A stretch of DNA of 64,000 nt. Origin: Orientallactaga sibirica (lineage: Eukaryota; Chordata; Mammalia; Rodentia; Dipodidae). This document shows positions 39,327 to 51,200 of the stretch, one piece after another. The notes under the pieces were generated by a model that was not told the origin of the DNA, searched no databases, and saw only the letters and a program-made list of their open reading frames with translations. The first letter of the stretch is position 1. Each line of letters opens with the position of its first letter. The stretch lies in contig JAEOAD010000004.1 of NCBI GenBank assembly GCA_036365145.1, positions 48,204,001 to 48,268,000 on the forward strand, given 5' to 3'. The position numbers and the translations under genes were made by a program.

Positions 39327-39330
39327 AAAT
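38992..39330 (+). mobile_element. B4-like SINE with (CA)n tail
   Basis: Head gctggcaggatggctcagtg, tail tcctctgacctccacatgtg, then CA units to 39323. Confidence 0.75.
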
Positions 39331-39739
39331 AAATCTGAATGAGACCCTCAGAGTTACAGTTGGAATGGACTTTCCATTCTTAGCCTATGCTACGTGCCTC
39401 AACTAAAAATTTATTAAACTGAGACCACCAATTAAATAGCTACCCAGAATGACAAGGTGGAACCAAACTAGAATGTGAAACTGAGGACTCTAGTCAATAG
39501 GGTGCTGGGTGCTAAACGCAACATCCTTTGCACATTTATTGCATTCATTACCCACCTCCCTGCATTATTTTTTTTTTTTTTTTTTTTGCTTTTTCAAATT
39601 TTTATTTTTTATACATTTTTGTATTCAAAAGAAAAACATAATTCCCACAAATTACAAAGGCAATAGCAGGACTAGAATAATGAATGAATCAGTTCAGCCC
39701 CAAAATCAGATACTCTCAATTTATTAATGTTGATTTTTA

Positions 39740-39898
39740 ATTATTTATTTATCTTCAAGGACATTGAGAGAGGTGGGAAGGAGAAAATGGGCACCAAGGC
39801 CTCTACCTGCTGCATCAGGCTTTATGTGGGTATAGGGGAATGGAACCCCAGTGGTTAAGCTTTGCAGGCCTTAACTGCTGAGCCATCTCTCCAGGCCT
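39740..39898 (-). mobile_element. tRNA-derived SINE, shortened
   Basis: Antisense copy ending ctgagccatctctccaggcc. An oligo-T run at 39568-39589 lies upstream. Confidence 0.75.
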
Positions 39899-39910
39899 TA
39901 GCAATACAAG

Positions 39911-40074
39911 CTTTTTTTTTTTTTTTTTTTTTTTTTTTGAGGTAGGGTGTCACTCTGTCTCAGGCTGACCTGGAATTCACTCTGTAGTCTCAGGGTGGCC
40001 TCAAACTCATGGCAATCCTCTTACCTCTGCCTCCCGAGTGCTGGGATTAAAGGCATGCGCCACCACGCCCAGCT
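39911..40074 (-). mobile_element. B1-like SINE
   Basis: A 28-bp oligo-T followed by a near-consensus antisense body to gcgccaccacgcccagct; flanked by aatacaagct and atacaagcta. Confidence 0.95.
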
Positions 40075-40486
40075 ATACAAGCTAATTTAAGTATTTTATA
40101 TTATTTTGTCCTTTTAAGTGTGCTAGCCCAGAGGGTGAAATCTGCACAAAGTGGATCACGAGTTTCCTCTTTAATGAGAAGCAGGCTGTTACATTCTCTT
40201 CTGCCCACCCCCCATCACCAGGGTGGCGGGGGAGGATGAGCTATGGAGAACCCAGGGACCTTCCACCAGAGAGCTATATTTGGGTCTCCCGCCCCCAGGG
40301 TGTCAGTTTATCAGACTACTCTGCCCAGGCCTTTGGCAAACCCTTGTTCTCCTAACGTTTGCCTTGTCTTCTCCCCTCTTTCTCCATTTCCAAGCAATCT
40401 GGACAGCTTATTTTTATGTTCTTTTGTAACTTAGCAGAAAGTGGTCAGGGTGGAGGGAGAGCTACAAAGGAACCAAACAAGATCAT

Positions 40487-40625
40487 GAAGGAAGGAAGGA
40501 AGGAAGGAAGGAAGGAAGGAAGGAAGGGAGGGAGGGAGGGAGGGAGGGAGGGAGGGAGGGAGGGAGGGAGGAAGGGGAGGAAGGAAGGAAGGAAGGAAGG
40601 AAGGAAGGAAGGAAGGAAGGAAGGG
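40487..40625. repeat. (GGAA)n-(GGGA)n-(GGAA)n polypurine microsatellite
   Basis: About 138 bp of pure purines on the + strand, with a GGGA core flanked by GGAA arrays. Confidence 0.98.
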
Positions 40626-40639
40626 ACATTAAAAAAAGA

Positions 40640-41770
40640 AGGAACCCCACCCCTCCCTCTGCCTGTGTTGACATGATATACTCACTATCTTGCCCAAAAT
40701 GTCCTTCCTCCCTCAAAGATCTGAGAGGATCAGAGCAAGGACAGGTGACTTAGCATGTAAAAGGTATAGATGGGAACTGCCTTGTGCCCCCAAAACTTGA
40801 GGTTCTGTGGTGCTTGGTTTAGTGCAGGGCTGACTGAGCCAGGGATAGGGAAAAGGAAGGGAAAGAGAATGGAGTCCAGGAGCCCAGGGCCTCGTGCAAC
40901 ATGAGCAGGCAGAAAACTCAGGAAGACCTCAAATCCATCATCAGCACACTCCCCTTCCCCTTGACCAAGATGACTAGACTGCAAGAACTGAGATGGGCTT
41001 CCATAAACTCATCACAGAGAAGGCAGAGTGGGTAGAGTCTGAGCTCAAAGAAACCAGCTATCCAAAGTCAGAAGGCAATCTCTCCCAGCCTGAGTTGTCC
41101 TCAAGTCCCAGCCTTTGAGATAACACAGAAACCTGGCGACAAGGAGTAACCAACTGAGCAAGAAGACAACACACTTCTTGAGCTTTGCAAGTCCCACTGG
41201 GAGGCGAGCACACAGTCAGCCTATACTGACCTCTACATTCTAATGTTGTTTGGTTTCTGCAAGTTGAGCTGTGACAGAGCCTTTAGGCTGACCAGAATGG
41301 AAAGGGCATCTCCATTCCCAAGCTAAGAGAATGGCATGCACAGTAACATCTCGACTGACAGTACATTTATTTCTCCTTTGGTAAGTCAAAAGTCTTCAAA
41401 TGGGAAAGGTAGCAAGGACTCCACCATTTCTTTCATCCAAAAGTTGTGTAAAGGCAGAGTTTGGGCTGGTTATGAAAACAAAAAAGAGACCCTGAGGATT
41501 AGATTCTTCTAATGCAGAATTACAAAATCGGAGAGTAAGGCCATGGTTCTGAAAGGCAGTGGTGGTTGATTAGGATGTCTCCTTTCGGAAACTTCATCCA
41601 GTAAATGGGCATGGAGGGCAGGCTGGAATCCAGCGTTGGGCTCTGGGAAGTCAACTTGTGGGGCAGGAGTTAAGAGTGTGATTTATCCAATACTGTGATG
41701 TGCCAGGTGAGCTTGGGAAGGGACGCTCCTCATTGGGGGCTGGGTTCCTTCTCAGGTACAGGTTTCACTC
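40640..41770. other. Single-copy intergenic block
   Basis: No repeat, exon or promoter recognised. Confidence 0.5.
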
Positions 41771-41775
41771 GCTCT

Positions 41776-41855
41776 GTTGGGGATTTAGCTCTGTGGGAAA
41801 ATGCTTGCCTGGCAAGCACAAGGTTTGGTTCCCAACACCGAGGGGGAAAAAAAGG
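41776..41855 (+). mobile_element. ID SINE
   Basis: Reads ttggggatttagctctgtgg, cttgcctggcaagcacaagg, ggttcccaacaccg and an A tail; tRNA-Ala-derived ID element. Confidence 0.75.
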
Positions 41856-42486
41856 TTACATATATACAGATTTCATCTGCTCTTCCTGTGTGTGTGCCCA
41901 GATGATCCCAGCGGAGCAGCTCTCTAGATCAGCACTGGAAACAGAGTGTGGGGCCAGAACCAACACAGCCCCTGGGTCATGCCACAAAACCAACCCAGCA
42001 GAACCATAGCTGCTGTCACTCATCCAGCCTTCTCCTGGATGCTTCTTTGGAAAAACATCACAGTTTCTGAACTGAAGACAGATTCTCTTTAGAATTACAT
42101 GGTGGAATGTCAGAGAAAAGGAAAGATTCTAGGAAATTAAAAATTCAAAAAAAAAGACAATTAATTAGTTCCATGCTAACCTTTATAACCCCCGTCTTGG
42201 AATTTTCTCCCTCCTTTAGAACGATCACTTCTATGCTGCCTAAAGAAGTGAGATGTGATTTTTTTTCTAAATCATTACTGTGATCTTCATCAAAAGCTAG
42301 CAAAGACAGTAATTAGTACTCCACACCAAACCAGCCTAAATTTGACATAAATTGTATTTGTCTTTTTGCAGAGCTGAAAATGAAGCAGTTTGAATTCTTA
42401 GAATTTTTTCATGCATTGTTGCTATTGGCCTCCATTTCTGAAGTTGCTGCTTACAGACCCTTTCCAGTGTTAACTTTCTTTTCAAA

Positions 42487-42697
42487 AAAACATTTTTATT
42501 TTTTTTTTTTTGAGAAAAAGAGGCATGAGAAGGGCCATGTGGGCATGCCCGGGTCTCTTGCCATTGCAAAGGAACTCCAGACGCTTGTGCCACTTTTTGT
42601 ATCTGGCTTATGTGGATGGCTAGGGAATTGAACCCAGTCAGGCAAGCTTTGCAAGCAAGCACCTTTAATAGCTGAGCCATCCTCTCAGCCCCTGGTC

Positions 42698-42748
<51 letters not shown>

Positions 42749-42750
42749 TT
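42487..42750 (-). mobile_element. tRNA-derived SINE and (TTTA)n
   Basis: Antisense SINE to ctgagccatcctctcagccc (42691), then a TTTA run at 42697-42751. Confidence 0.85.
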
Positions 42751-43439
42751 TTGGAAAAACAAAGCGAAAATTAAAAAAAAATGAACAAGGGCCATCATCT
42801 CACGTTCAGAGTGGAATCATCAGATGGACCATTAATGATGGAGGGTGTTAGGAATGTCACCTGTTTCTTGGCAACCCTGGGGTCTAGGCATCCACCCAAG
42901 AAACCGCTTACAATTTGCCAGTTGACTAAGACAGACCATCATTCAGGGCAGAAGCTACAGGCCAACTGGATGCTAGAGATGCTTTTGTGAATAGTTTCTG
43001 AATACCCACAGAGGTACTGGTGTCAATCCTATGTGTGTGCTAAATGAAGACAAGCAGGAGTAGCTGGTCAAAATGTCCTCCAGTCTTCCAGGTTGTGATC
43101 ACAAATAGAGGGTAAAGCCACACCCAGTTTTGTAGCCATTAGGTTTCCAGGGCATAGTGTAAGGAGGTTGAAGCAAGACCCCAGATGTGAGGCAGCAGAG
43201 CAAGTGAGATCAAGGTGGCTAAAGCTCAGAGAGAAGGGAGTTGCACCCAGAGAGAGACTGTGTCCCACATCTGCAGAGGTTCCTCTGCAAGTGCGACAGA
43301 ATCCACTGTTAACCTGCTATAACCTGTTATATGATCTTGCAGGAATGTGGGATAGATGACAGTATAGGAATTATCTCTTTTGCCTTGTTTTCAAGGAAAA
43401 GCACTGTGCAATTGAATTGCAATGCCACATAAACAGTAT

Positions 43440-43548
43440 GCATCAGATACACGGGAGGATCACTGTGAGTTTGAGGCCAATCTGGGACTACAAAGTGAGT
43501 TCCAAGTCAGCCTGGGCTATCGTGAGACCCTACCTTGGAAAAAAAATT
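43440..43548 (+). mobile_element. B1-like SINE, 5'-truncated
   Basis: Starts inside the element (cacgggaggatcactgtgag) and ends in an A tail. Confidence 0.8.
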
Positions 43549-44564
43549 AAGAATAAACAAAAAAATCAAATTTTAAAATTTGTCACCTACCAAGAGGTTT
43601 TTGTTTGTATATGTGCCCATTTGATCTCACATTGTGAATATATAATATTTAGTGTTATATCTGAATTTCAAGAATAACTTATGACATTTTAAGCCCATTT
43701 TAAGTGTTGTAGAGAAATACATATAGAGATTGATCTTCTTTTAGATGTCCAATCTTTTAGACTGTCCAAGGAGAGGGACTCTACATGCCTTTTGATAGCT
43801 ATTCTCAGAGATCATGACTTCTTTAGCAGTTCCTTTCAAGTGCATGTTTGACTGGACAGTTTGTCAACCCAGTTATCTAGATTTCGTCATCCTGACAGCT
43901 CATGACACTGACCTTTTTCTCTTGAATATGTAGATGTGAAGAAATTTTGAACATATAGATATGGTACCCCTACATCACATGAGCTCATTTTCACTTACTT
44001 CCGGAAATAAATTGGAAGCAGAAGAGTCTTGTTCATCATTACTCAAAGCAAGCACTTTTGTCAAGGCTGTGCAGAGTTGCTCCTCCTGCTGCTTAAGCAG
44101 TTTCACTCACCAAAGTAATTTGCCACCATACGGGTCCCTCCAGGGGATTGCAACTAGAGTAGAAAGAAAAATGTCCTCACTGGGGACTCTGAGGCTTTAT
44201 GGTAGACAGTAGTAGAGTTGTTGGAGATTAATTATAGAAAATGAGCCCATGCTTCTTCCTATTTGCCATCTCAGTGTCGCATGCCATCCAACAGACAGCT
44301 GTATGTGTAGCTGAACAGAACTCCTCTATAGGAACCTAGAAGGGATTCGTGGTAGAGGATTGCAGCAGATTCCCTGACTATAAATGCCTCAGTCTCCTCA
44401 GGCCTTGGTGAGAGCAGGCTCTTGTTATATTGGGACAAAAGAATCTTCAAGATGACCCATTACTTTACAGGAAAATTGGACACGTGGCTCTATCAGGAAG
44501 AGGCAGCTCCTGGGGGATTCGTGGAGGGGGTGAACCCAGCTAGAAGAAGGCACGTGAAGTAGAC

Positions 44565-44935
44565 ACTCACAGACATTGGTTGCAATGCAAGGCAGAGCTG
44601 GGCTGAGCACTTTATTCCAGGCACAGGGTGCTCATATAGGGCATATGCACACAGGCACTCTCCGTGCAATGATCTCATCTACATGAGGGTTGCTGAATCA
44701 TAGCTACAATAAGCTTCAGCCGTCTTGTATGCTTGGCCCGAAAGTCAAGCCTATTAAAGGTGCATGCCCCTACAGGCTCTTACAAGGACATCAGTCTTCA
44801 AACGTGTACAGGAGATGTGATAGGCAGATGCAGCACAGCATCATAAGGACTGAAATGACCTACAGGTGCAGCCGAAAGGGGCACTGACGAAATGAAATAA
44901 GAATCATGCTCTTACTTCTCTCCCTCCAATTGACC
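44565..44935. mobile_element. Possible old LTR fragment
   Basis: GC-richer than its surroundings, with gagcactttattccaggcac and gtgctcatatagggcatatg, which resemble antisense ERV-LTR polyadenylation-region wording. A weak suggestion only; no second LTR or internal gene is seen. Confidence 0.25.
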
Positions 44936-44959
44936 AATCAGTATGAGGCAAATTCATTC

Positions 44960-45168
44960 TTTTTAAATATTTTATTTTATTTACTTTTTGATTTTATTTA
45001 TTTTAACATGCATGCCACATGCACACCAGGATCTCTTGCCACTGCAAATGGATCATCAGTTGTTAGTGCCACGTTTTGTGTCCAGCTTTACGTGGGTGGC
45101 TGGGGACTTGAGCCTGTGAGCATCCTTTGTAACAAGTGTCTTTGACCACTGGGCAGTCTCCCCAGTCC
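44960..45168 (-). mobile_element. Older tRNA-derived SINE
   Basis: Diverged antisense copy from aatattttattttatttact to gggcagtctccccagtccc. Confidence 0.7.
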
Positions 45169-45259
45169 CAGCACATTTATTCTTAACAAAACATCTTTCT
45201 TCATACCTTAGCTTTTTTGCTTAGGTATCAATTACTGTTTAAAAAGAAAGCTGTCATGA

Positions 45260-45785
45260 CCTCACTCTCCGTTGGAGATTCTGCTTCTCTTTTTCAGGCG
45301 GGAGCGGGACCGAGGAGATAAACGACCCAGCATACTCCACCCCAGCCCCAGCTGAAACCACAGAGGAACTGGGGAAACGAGCAAGAGTGCTGCTTTCTTA
45401 GTGAATCTGATATCAGCACAAGGGTGAAAGAGAGATACCGAGGACACTCAACACCTACCAATCCAGAGATCCAGAGGCTCCTGACTGCCCATCACTGAAG
45501 TAGACTTAAAGTGCACCCAACATGGCTCAGGGAATTTTGTGGAAGAGGAGGCAGAAAGATTGTTAGAGCCACAAGTTGGGACATTTTGCACAGAGACATT
45601 GTCTCTCCCACATAACTGACTGCTGCCCCCATAATGCATGACCCACAATCCCCATGGAGCTGACCTGCATTCCCAACGAGGAAGGCCTCTTCAAAAAAGG
45701 GGCAGGGAGGAGGGAAAGGATGGTACCAATATGTGTTGTTTACATCCTAAGTATGTCCATATCTAATAAAAATAAATTTAAAAAG
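45260..45785 (+). mobile_element. L1 3'-UTR-like fragment
   Basis: Wording cagaaagattgttagagcca, aatgcatgacccacaatccc and a taataaaaataaa tail resemble rodent L1 3' UTRs. No coding frame. Confidence 0.55.
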
Positions 45786-46369
45786 AAAGCTATTAAATGT
45801 GTTTTGTAAAAGCAATAGCATATTCTCTATAAATATATTAGGGAAGAGGCCAATCATGACTTTAATTTTTAGAGATACTGTTTTCCACACAACCCTTATT
45901 GAGGAATTATTGGTGTAATAGTAACATCTTATAATTAATAATTTCTGAAGTAAAGCTGTAGGTTTTCATCACAGTTTAGTATGCATCGAGATTAGTCTTG
46001 CCAGGCAATGCACAAGTATAATATTGTTTTTCTGGGTTAGAGTAACTTGACTTTCTGGTTTTGAAAGACTGATTCTTTAAAAAAGTGATACATCTTTTCT
46101 GGTAAATATTCTGGAAGATCCTGTTTAGCAGAATTTATTGAAATATTGACAAGTATTACTCTGTAACAGACCAAGAGTTCAGAGGTTCAAGTCCAGACAG
46201 GAGCTTGGACAGTTCATTTCTACTGGGTAACTGTGTATTTATATCTGTCACCAATGCTGGCCCTGAAAAGATGCTGTATTCAGGACAGAAATCAAACGGC
46301 ATGTGGCATTTCAGTGCCATTTCTAGAAAAATTAGCTGTCTTACAGACAATCATAGAATTTAAATCTAA

Positions 46370-46991
46370 GCATTTATTGTTAGTGATTTTTACTTCTTAA
46401 AAATGAAGAAACAAAACAGTGTTATGGAACTATCTGACAGAAGACTTTGGTTCAAATTGCTGTTCCAAGATAACGTGGCAAGCTGTGTGACCTGAAGGGA
46501 CCTCCATCACCTGAAACCTGAAAATTGACTGTGGTCACCAGTAAAATGTTCACAGGAATGAGAAGCAGCCAGGCCTTAAGAAGATAAATTGTCCTACACG
46601 CAAGCTTCTGCTGAGGCGCTGCAGCCTGGAGAACTTGGAAAGGCCTTGTCGCTGATTGGAGCAATGGGCATCCAGCTCCTGTCAATTGTCTCTAGGTGGG
46701 CAATGGCAAACCCTGCATTGCCATATAGTCAGGTTTTTTTTTCAAGAAAATATAGAAGTTAATATTTTTAGTCAAAAAAATATAATGCTTATAACTAATT
46801 AAAAAGAAAAAAAAGAAGAAGAACTTTGGGAAGACTAAACTAAACCTATGTGTGTGATGGCTGGGGCTGTGGTCACCATGCTGTGACCTCGCCTGAAAGG
46901 TTGCCCACAGTCTCTTCCTGTTCTGTGGTTCAACTGAATAAATGCACGAAGAGGATCCTGGGCCCTCAGAGCACCTGCTCTCTGCACAACT
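46370..46991 (-). other. G6PC2: G6PC2 3' untranslated region (inferred minimum)
   Basis: No repeat or gene is visible immediately downstream of the stop. The nearest minus-strand AATAAA is at 46378-46373, and another is at 46139-46134, so the 3' UTR is probably at least 0.62 kb. The extent is inferred from hexamers only. Confidence 0.4.
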
Positions 46992-47503
46992 CTAGTCAAT
47001 CTTCTTTCCACTGGGTTTCATTACCATGTGTATACAGTAGGGAATCAGAGCCACCACCGTCAAAGGGATGGACGCACTTTTACAGAAAGACAACACGTAA
47101 AATAAATGCTCTGTGTGAGTGGGGATCTGGATGAAGTGGTAGAGCTGCAGGGTGGTCACGGAGGTCATCGCACAGAGAAACCGGAAGCGTGGCTTGTAGC
47201 CATTCTCCCCTCGACAGCTCATAAGGAACATTTCCGAGTTGATTGCAAAACCCAAGCCAAAGAGGACCCCGAGGTTTCTCACGAGACCAGCAAAAGGCGT
47301 GGTGTCAATGTGGATCCAGTCCGGGTTGGCACACCACTTTTTGGCTATGGGTACAGACCATAGCAGGTCAATGTCGAGCATTCTGAGAAGCAGGTAAAAG
47401 CCAAGTGCAAACAGGAAGAGGAAGAGATTGGTCTTCAGGTACATGCTCAGGCTGGCTGTGTGGATTCCTGGAGTGTATTCAAAGGCCTCTGCCACCAGCA
47501 TCC
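46992..47503 (-). CDS. G6PC2: G6PC2 exon 5 (C-terminal half, stop codon)
   Basis: The 512 coding nt run from codon 186 to TAG at 46994-46992. The acceptor is CAATCTCCAG. The exon encodes the last membrane segments of the nine-span fold (for example [19 protein letters not shown] and [18 protein letters not shown]) and the conserved [20 protein letters not shown] lumenal segment. It ends at KPSGKKID, giving a KKxx tail. The open frame extends 208 nt upstream of the acceptor through a (TG)n run, but that part is intron. Confidence 0.97.
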
Positions 47504-47613
47504 CTGGAGATTGGAAAGAGACACTGGCATGATTGTGTGTGCCCCTAAGCCCCTTGAGAGTCCTCTGCACTATAGAGGGCTTTATACACCCAGCTTTTAG
47601 CAATTTCCTAGTT

Positions 47614-47649
<36 letters not shown>

Positions 47650-47871
47650 ACTGACACACATTTGGCCCATAGCCTTTTAACTATCCATATTGGCCCAGAA
47701 GGGCCCGTCAAGAATCAGTGCCAAGGCTGGAGAGATGGCCCAGTGGCCAAGGCACTTGACTACAATGTCTAATAATCTTGGTTCAATTCCCCAGTACCTA
47801 TAAAACATGCACAAAGTGGTGCACTCATCTGGAGTTTATTTGCAGTGGCAAGAGGTTCTGGCATGCTCATA

Positions 47872-47917
<46 letters not shown>

Positions 47918-48167
47918 TTTGCTTTCCTGCTCTCTTATTGCAAATAAATAAATAAATAAAATATTTTTAAAAAAATTATCAGGGCTGGAGAGAGATGGCT
48001 TAGTGGTTAAGGCACTTGCCTGAGAAGCCTAAGGACTCAGGTTCGATTCCCCAATACTAACTAACATAAGCCAGATGCACAAGGGAGCGTATGCGTCTGG
48101 AATTTGTTTGCAATGACTGGGTGCCCTGGCATGCCCATTCTCTCTTTATCTGCTTCGTTCTCTCTCC

Positions 48168-48234
<67 letters not shown>

Positions 48235-51200
48235 CCTCAAAATGGATAAATAAAATAAAAATAAAAAAAGAATCAGTGGCATTGAACACATGAACATCCC
48301 AGTTTGTAAGCAGAACACTAATGTAGGTGTTTGTAATTGATATTTGCTTTGCCTTAGTCAGCTCAAGCAACCTCTGAAAGGTGTGTAGGGTCAAAACCTC
48401 ATGCATGGTAAGCACGGGTTCAAGGGTACATAGCAGCTACCAAGTGAAGTCCAGCCAGACAATAATTGCTTGAGATGATTCAGACTGTGTTTTTGTTGAA
48501 GATTTCAGGGTATTATTATTAAGTCCCCCCAAACAAGACAGAAGCATATTGTCAGGAGTGATGAATTGGGAGATCGACTTCACTGTAGTCACACCTCAAG
48601 GCAAAATATTAATAATAATAATAAAATAACACCATGCAGTTATTCATTTTCATCATTGAATGAGTGCCACTGTCTACAAAGACTTATGATAAGTGTTTTG
48701 AACCACTAACACTCCCAGGTAGCATTTAATATTAGTGGCTTGACAGAACGACCTCTGAAATTGGAAAACCAGTTACCTGGGAGAATCTGTCACCATGAGA
48801 CAAATGAAGCAAAGCTTTAAAATGATACAACCAAAGATAAGAGATCAGATTTACCACCAATCACTCCAAGAATAACTTGATGAGGAAAATGTGTTGCTAT
48901 GAAGACTCTGGAGATGCAGACACTGATTTGAATTAACCAAAAAAGACTCCAAAGACATGACCAGGTCAGTCTACAATGAAAGAATAGATACATGTGTAAA
49001 AAAAGCAAACATATTGGTTCATAAAATTAGTCAGGGCACCAGATATTACTTCTTTTGGGATTGAAGTAGGGTCTCGCTCTAGCCCAGGCTGACCTGGAAT
49101 TTACTATGTAGTCTCAGGCTGGCCCTGAACTCACAGCAAACATCCTACCTCTGTCTCATGAGTGCTGGGATTAAAGTTGTGTGCTACCACAGCAGACCAG
49201 ATAGCCCTTCTTAGAGGAATCTTCCAAGTGTGACATATACGGTTCTCTAAGGTCTTTTTCAAAATGTTTTCACATGCACTATATGATTTTAAAGTTTTAA
49301 CAAAAGATTCTCACATTTCCCAGTGCATTAAATTTCACCAGGGAAAGTTCACCCTTGGAGATTTAAATAAATGCTGTAAAAGAAGGCATTTTGATATCTT
49401 GAATAAGAAAAATTGTTTTAATAGAGAAATGGGAAATTCAAGGTCAGGGCAATTTCTAATGTCTGGAGTAATTAAGAAGAAGCCATGTAGATTTTGTTCC
49501 CTGTCATTGTGCTTCCTCTTTTCCCCTTCTCTCTCAGCCTGACTTAGTTTGAAGAAAACACACTAGAGAGGCAGCTGCCACTAGATGGAACACTCATGAG
49601 TACTTCAACCAGTATAGTTCTCACTGGGTATAACTGTAGGCTCTCAAGAGTCCTGACTCTTTGTTTTGTTAGATATAGAAAATAAGAAGTGAGGGAATAT
49701 TCAATTAGAAGCATAATCATGTAAAAATTTTTATAAAATAGAATTTAAGTAATGCTTGTCAATCTTTTTTAAGTCATATCAAGTGCCAGGAATCCTCGAA
49801 TGGTTTGTTCTTGACCACCAGACCAACATTTAGTAATTTTCTATTTCTAGAAAATTTTCTATCCTAGAAAAGGATTTCAGAGAAATAGAACTTTCAAAGA
49901 GGAAGTAAGTAGAGTTTATCCATATGGAATAAGGATTAAAAGGGATTTGGTAATATCAAAGTAAAACTAGATGAAGGAAATATTGTTGTTATAAAAATTA
50001 AAAAAAAACATAATTTTTTAGAAGAACTGTATCTTTTCTAGATTTGTCAATTGGAAGGAGGAATGAACTATGAGACTTATTTCTTAGATTATCCCTTACT
50101 ACTCTGAAGAATGAAATACATGGTATGCCTTACATTTTGTTTTTTACTTTAGAAGAAGTTTTCTATAATGGCATAAATTATACACCCTATTCTTAAAAAG
50201 GTTGACACATTGTATTATGTAGCCTGATATATGACTCAAAGTGGTGTTGAGGATTGTTTTAATGGCAGACCATTTTAGGATAGGTTCCTACAAAGTGTGA
50301 GTGATCTTAAAGTTCTGTGTCCTTCTAAACATTAATAAATCTGCTATATTATGTTCACTAACATCCAAGTTTAAGCTGACCTATTGATAGTCTTGCTTTT
50401 AAAGCTGAGTAGACTTTAAAGCTAGACTATGTTAGTGATCTCAAAAGCATTGGCTATTCCAAGTAGGAAACATAATTTTCTGAAATAAATTGATGCATTC
50501 AAGAGCAATGATTCTCTAAACTTCCAGTTAATCTTAAGGAAAGGGAATGTGCATATGAAAATATTTCCTTATATAATTTTAGATGACTTATTTATGAGCT
50601 ACCAAAAGAATTGAATTTTGGAAACCCAAAGGCACATTTAGCAAGTCATTAATCAGATAAACATTAAACTTAATTATGAAAGTGTCAATAGCTGTGAGCT
50701 AATTAGAACATTATCCTAAAGCAAAATATTAATTTCCTATTTATTCTGCTACTCTGGCTATGATAGAATAGAATAAGCACATGTCATTGAACAACTAAAA
50801 AACAAAATGATTTTTTTTTCAATGTAGGGTTTCACCCTAGCTCAGGCTGACCTGGAACTCATTCTGTAGAACCAAGCTAGCCTTGAACTCAGCAATCCTT
50901 CTACTTCTGCCTACCGAGTGCTGAGATTAAAAGCATGCACCACCACACCCAACACCAAAACGAATTTTTAGAGCTGATTTTATGTGTTCAAAACTGTCAT
51001 GTCATGCCAATGGTAGAGAAATTGGAGCCAGGCTGACCTGTGCAGAGTGATCGAGAATTTATATCCCAGTTTGTAAGCAGAACACTAATGTAGGTGTTTG
51101 TAATTGATATTTGCTTTGCCTTAGTCAGCTCAAGCAACCTCTGAAAGGTGTGTAGGGTCAAAACCTCATGCATGGTAAGCACGGGTTCAAGGGTACATAG

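Larger units (their letters stand above)
28786..46369. other. ABCB11-G6PC2 convergent intergenic region
   Basis: About 17.6 kb between the two gene ends. Apparently single-copy blocks with no coding signal are 28786-29690, 32845-34560, 37336-38680, 40640-41770, 41856-42480, 42755-43435, 43550-44560 and 45786-46370. The remainder is repeats, listed separately. No exon, tRNA or structured RNA gene was recognised. Confidence 0.75.
47504..48854 (-). other. G6PC2: G6PC2 intron 4 (proximal to exon 5)
   Basis: 1.35 kb, holding (TG)n about 120 bp from the exon 5 acceptor, two tRNA-derived SINEs with (CTGT)n and (CA)n runs, and the left breakpoint of the duplication at 48296. Confidence 0.85.
48296..51062. 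repeat. Tandem duplication unit A (2767 bp) inside G6PC2
   Basis: Directly repeated as 51063-53839. It starts at atcccagtttg in intron 4 and ends in the last 25 nt of exon 3. It contains exon 4A, two B1 SINEs (49050-49200 and 50810-50962) and intron 3. The right edge joins blunt to unit B (gaatttat then atccc) with no shared bases at the join. Only about ten small differences from unit B are seen by eye. Confidence 0.95.

Noticed and set aside
40359..40716. Open frames on both strands made of Gly-Arg-Lys or Pro-Ser-Leu repeats
   Set aside because: Translation of the GGAA/GGGA microsatellite.
47504..47711. Open frame extending G6PC2 exon 5 upstream, including a Thr-His repeat
   Set aside because: The Thr-His run is a translated (TG)n microsatellite, and the exon 5 acceptor at 47504 is clear.
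47981..48060. tRNA gene, because exact A and B boxes are present
   Set aside because: The boxes belong to a tRNA-derived SINE head; there is no acceptor-stem or anticodon-stem structure.
49264..49542. 92-aa open frame (and its copy at 52039-52317)
   Set aside because: It appears twice only because of the duplication, lies antisense in G6PC2 intron 3, and has no recognisable homology.
51038..51062. Exon 3 tail as a second functional exon 3
   Set aside because: No acceptor and only 25 nt; it is a breakpoint remnant.
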